NCBI RefSeq assembly: GCF_002968335.2
Contig: NZ_CP134398.1
Span: 4,588,001 to 4,652,000 of the forward strand
DNA from: Mycobacterium sp. ITM-2016-00316
GTDB taxonomy: Bacteria; Actinomycetota; Actinomycetes; Mycobacteriales; Mycobacteriaceae
DNA: 64,000 bases
Direction of reading: 5' to 3'
How positions within the stretch are numbered: the first letter of the stretch is position 1; each line of letters opens with the position of its first letter. This document shows positions 63,690 through 64,000 of this stretch, piece after piece. The notes beneath the pieces are model-generated. The model was given only the letters and a program-made list of their open reading frames with translations, did not search any database and was not told where the DNA came from. A program made the position numbers and the translations under genes.

Positions 63690-64000
63690 CTACTGGGAGC
63701 GGTACACCTTGACGCCCACGAACGGCCGCCAGGTCATGACTCCGCGCTGGAACATCACCCTGGTGGCGCCGTTGACCCATTTCTCCGAGGACGTCGCCAA
63801 CCCCAGCTCCGGCACCCATTTCTTGGCGAACTCCACACTTGCGGTGTGTAGGCCGGTCTCCGGCGAGTACCAGACCCGGAACGGCTGCCAGCCACCGAAA
63901 TCCTGATAGCCGTCTCTGAACGTCGTCTTCGGCAGGATCTTCTTCTTACGCACCAGATCGGCAACCGGCGTCGGGGACGCCACGATCGTGCCCGGCGAAA
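63690..64000 (-). CDS. C-terminal part of an unrecognised protein (5' end beyond window)
   Basis: The frame is open from the window edge to a TAG at 63690, giving at least 103 residues. The sequence (ASPTPVADLVRKKKILPKTT, GYQDFGGWQPFRVWYSPETG, WVPELGLATSSEKWVNGATR, GVMTWRPFVGVKVYRS) is Trp- and Lys-rich and looks like a real folded C-terminal domain. A GTG at 63983 could be a start, but the frame continues upstream with no stop, so I treat it as partial. I do not recognise the family. Confidence 0.6.
   Translation of the reverse strand, partial: SPGTIVASPTPVADLVRKKKILPKTTFRDGYQDFGGWQPFRVWYSPETGLHTASVEFAKKWVPELGLATSSEKWVNGATRVMFQRGVMTWRPFVGVKVYRSQ

Overview
The window is GC-rich chromosomal DNA from a mycobacterium, most likely a fast-growing Mycolicibacterium-type species. 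Mycobacterial markers include mycothiol conjugate amidase (mca), desA2, a short-chain Z-prenyl diphosphate synthase, an EmbR/PknH-type pair, LpqV, FadD14 and many secreted or proline-rich membrane proteins. From memory of the M. tuberculosis map, positions 1 to about 47,200 run in the same gene order as the Rv1099c to Rv1057 interval, read backwards, with some genes added (purT, two extra Pra-like membrane proteins, an EmbR/PknH pair, a lipid-transfer thiolase). I see no insertion sequence, integrase, prophage module, CRISPR array, rRNA or tRNA.

Layout, 1-31 kb: central metabolism and housekeeping. glpX (partial) and fum; a PRC-barrel protein, phoH2, desA2 and a long-form glyA on the minus strand; a DUF885 peptidase divergent from coaA; membrane proteins and the Z-farnesyl diphosphate synthase; a hemolysin III homologue; a YyaL-type thioredoxin-fold protein, a small membrane protein and mca in one tight operon; greA with a strong hairpin in its leader; metB; three proline-rich membrane proteins ending with pra; cbs and lipU; an SGNH hydrolase, fadA3 (with a KstR-type operator), purT, a Bax-inhibitor-like protein, echA9 and echA8.

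31-47 kb: a membrane alpha/beta-hydrolase; a cysteine dioxygenase plus rhodanese operon preceded by a leaderless Cys-Cys short ORF and a terminator-like stem, which looks like a cysteine-sensing attenuator; lpqV and two patatin-like proteins; an alcohol dehydrogenase; a reductase-like gene with a perfect KstR palindrome; the EmbR-like regulator with a PknH-like kinase; a DUF732 protein; a thiolase; fadD14; and a beta-propeller protein.

47-64 kb: an accessory region. It holds an SH3/CHAP-like secreted protein without an obvious catalytic Cys; a CitA/CitB-type two-component system divergent from a dctA transporter across a CRP-like site; a DUF3060 protein; a formyltransferase resembling exochelin FxbA beside a degenerate iron box; an amino-acid ABC transporter whose binding protein and permease are fused, in an operon with a peptidoglycan amidase; a glycosyltransferase; a membrane-anchored A-T-TE nonribosomal peptide synthetase-like enzyme behind a good IdeR-type iron box; and two adjacent secreted proteins built from perfect 11-residue repeats.

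The most promising undescribed items are the anchored A-T-TE enzyme (the amino-group-binding Asp of its adenylation domain is replaced by Ala), the hendecad-repeat protein pair beside it, and the cysteine leader of the dioxygenase operon. A recurring regulatory theme is long, near-perfect inverted repeats placed at gene ends as terminators, several opening with GATTT and closing with AAATC.
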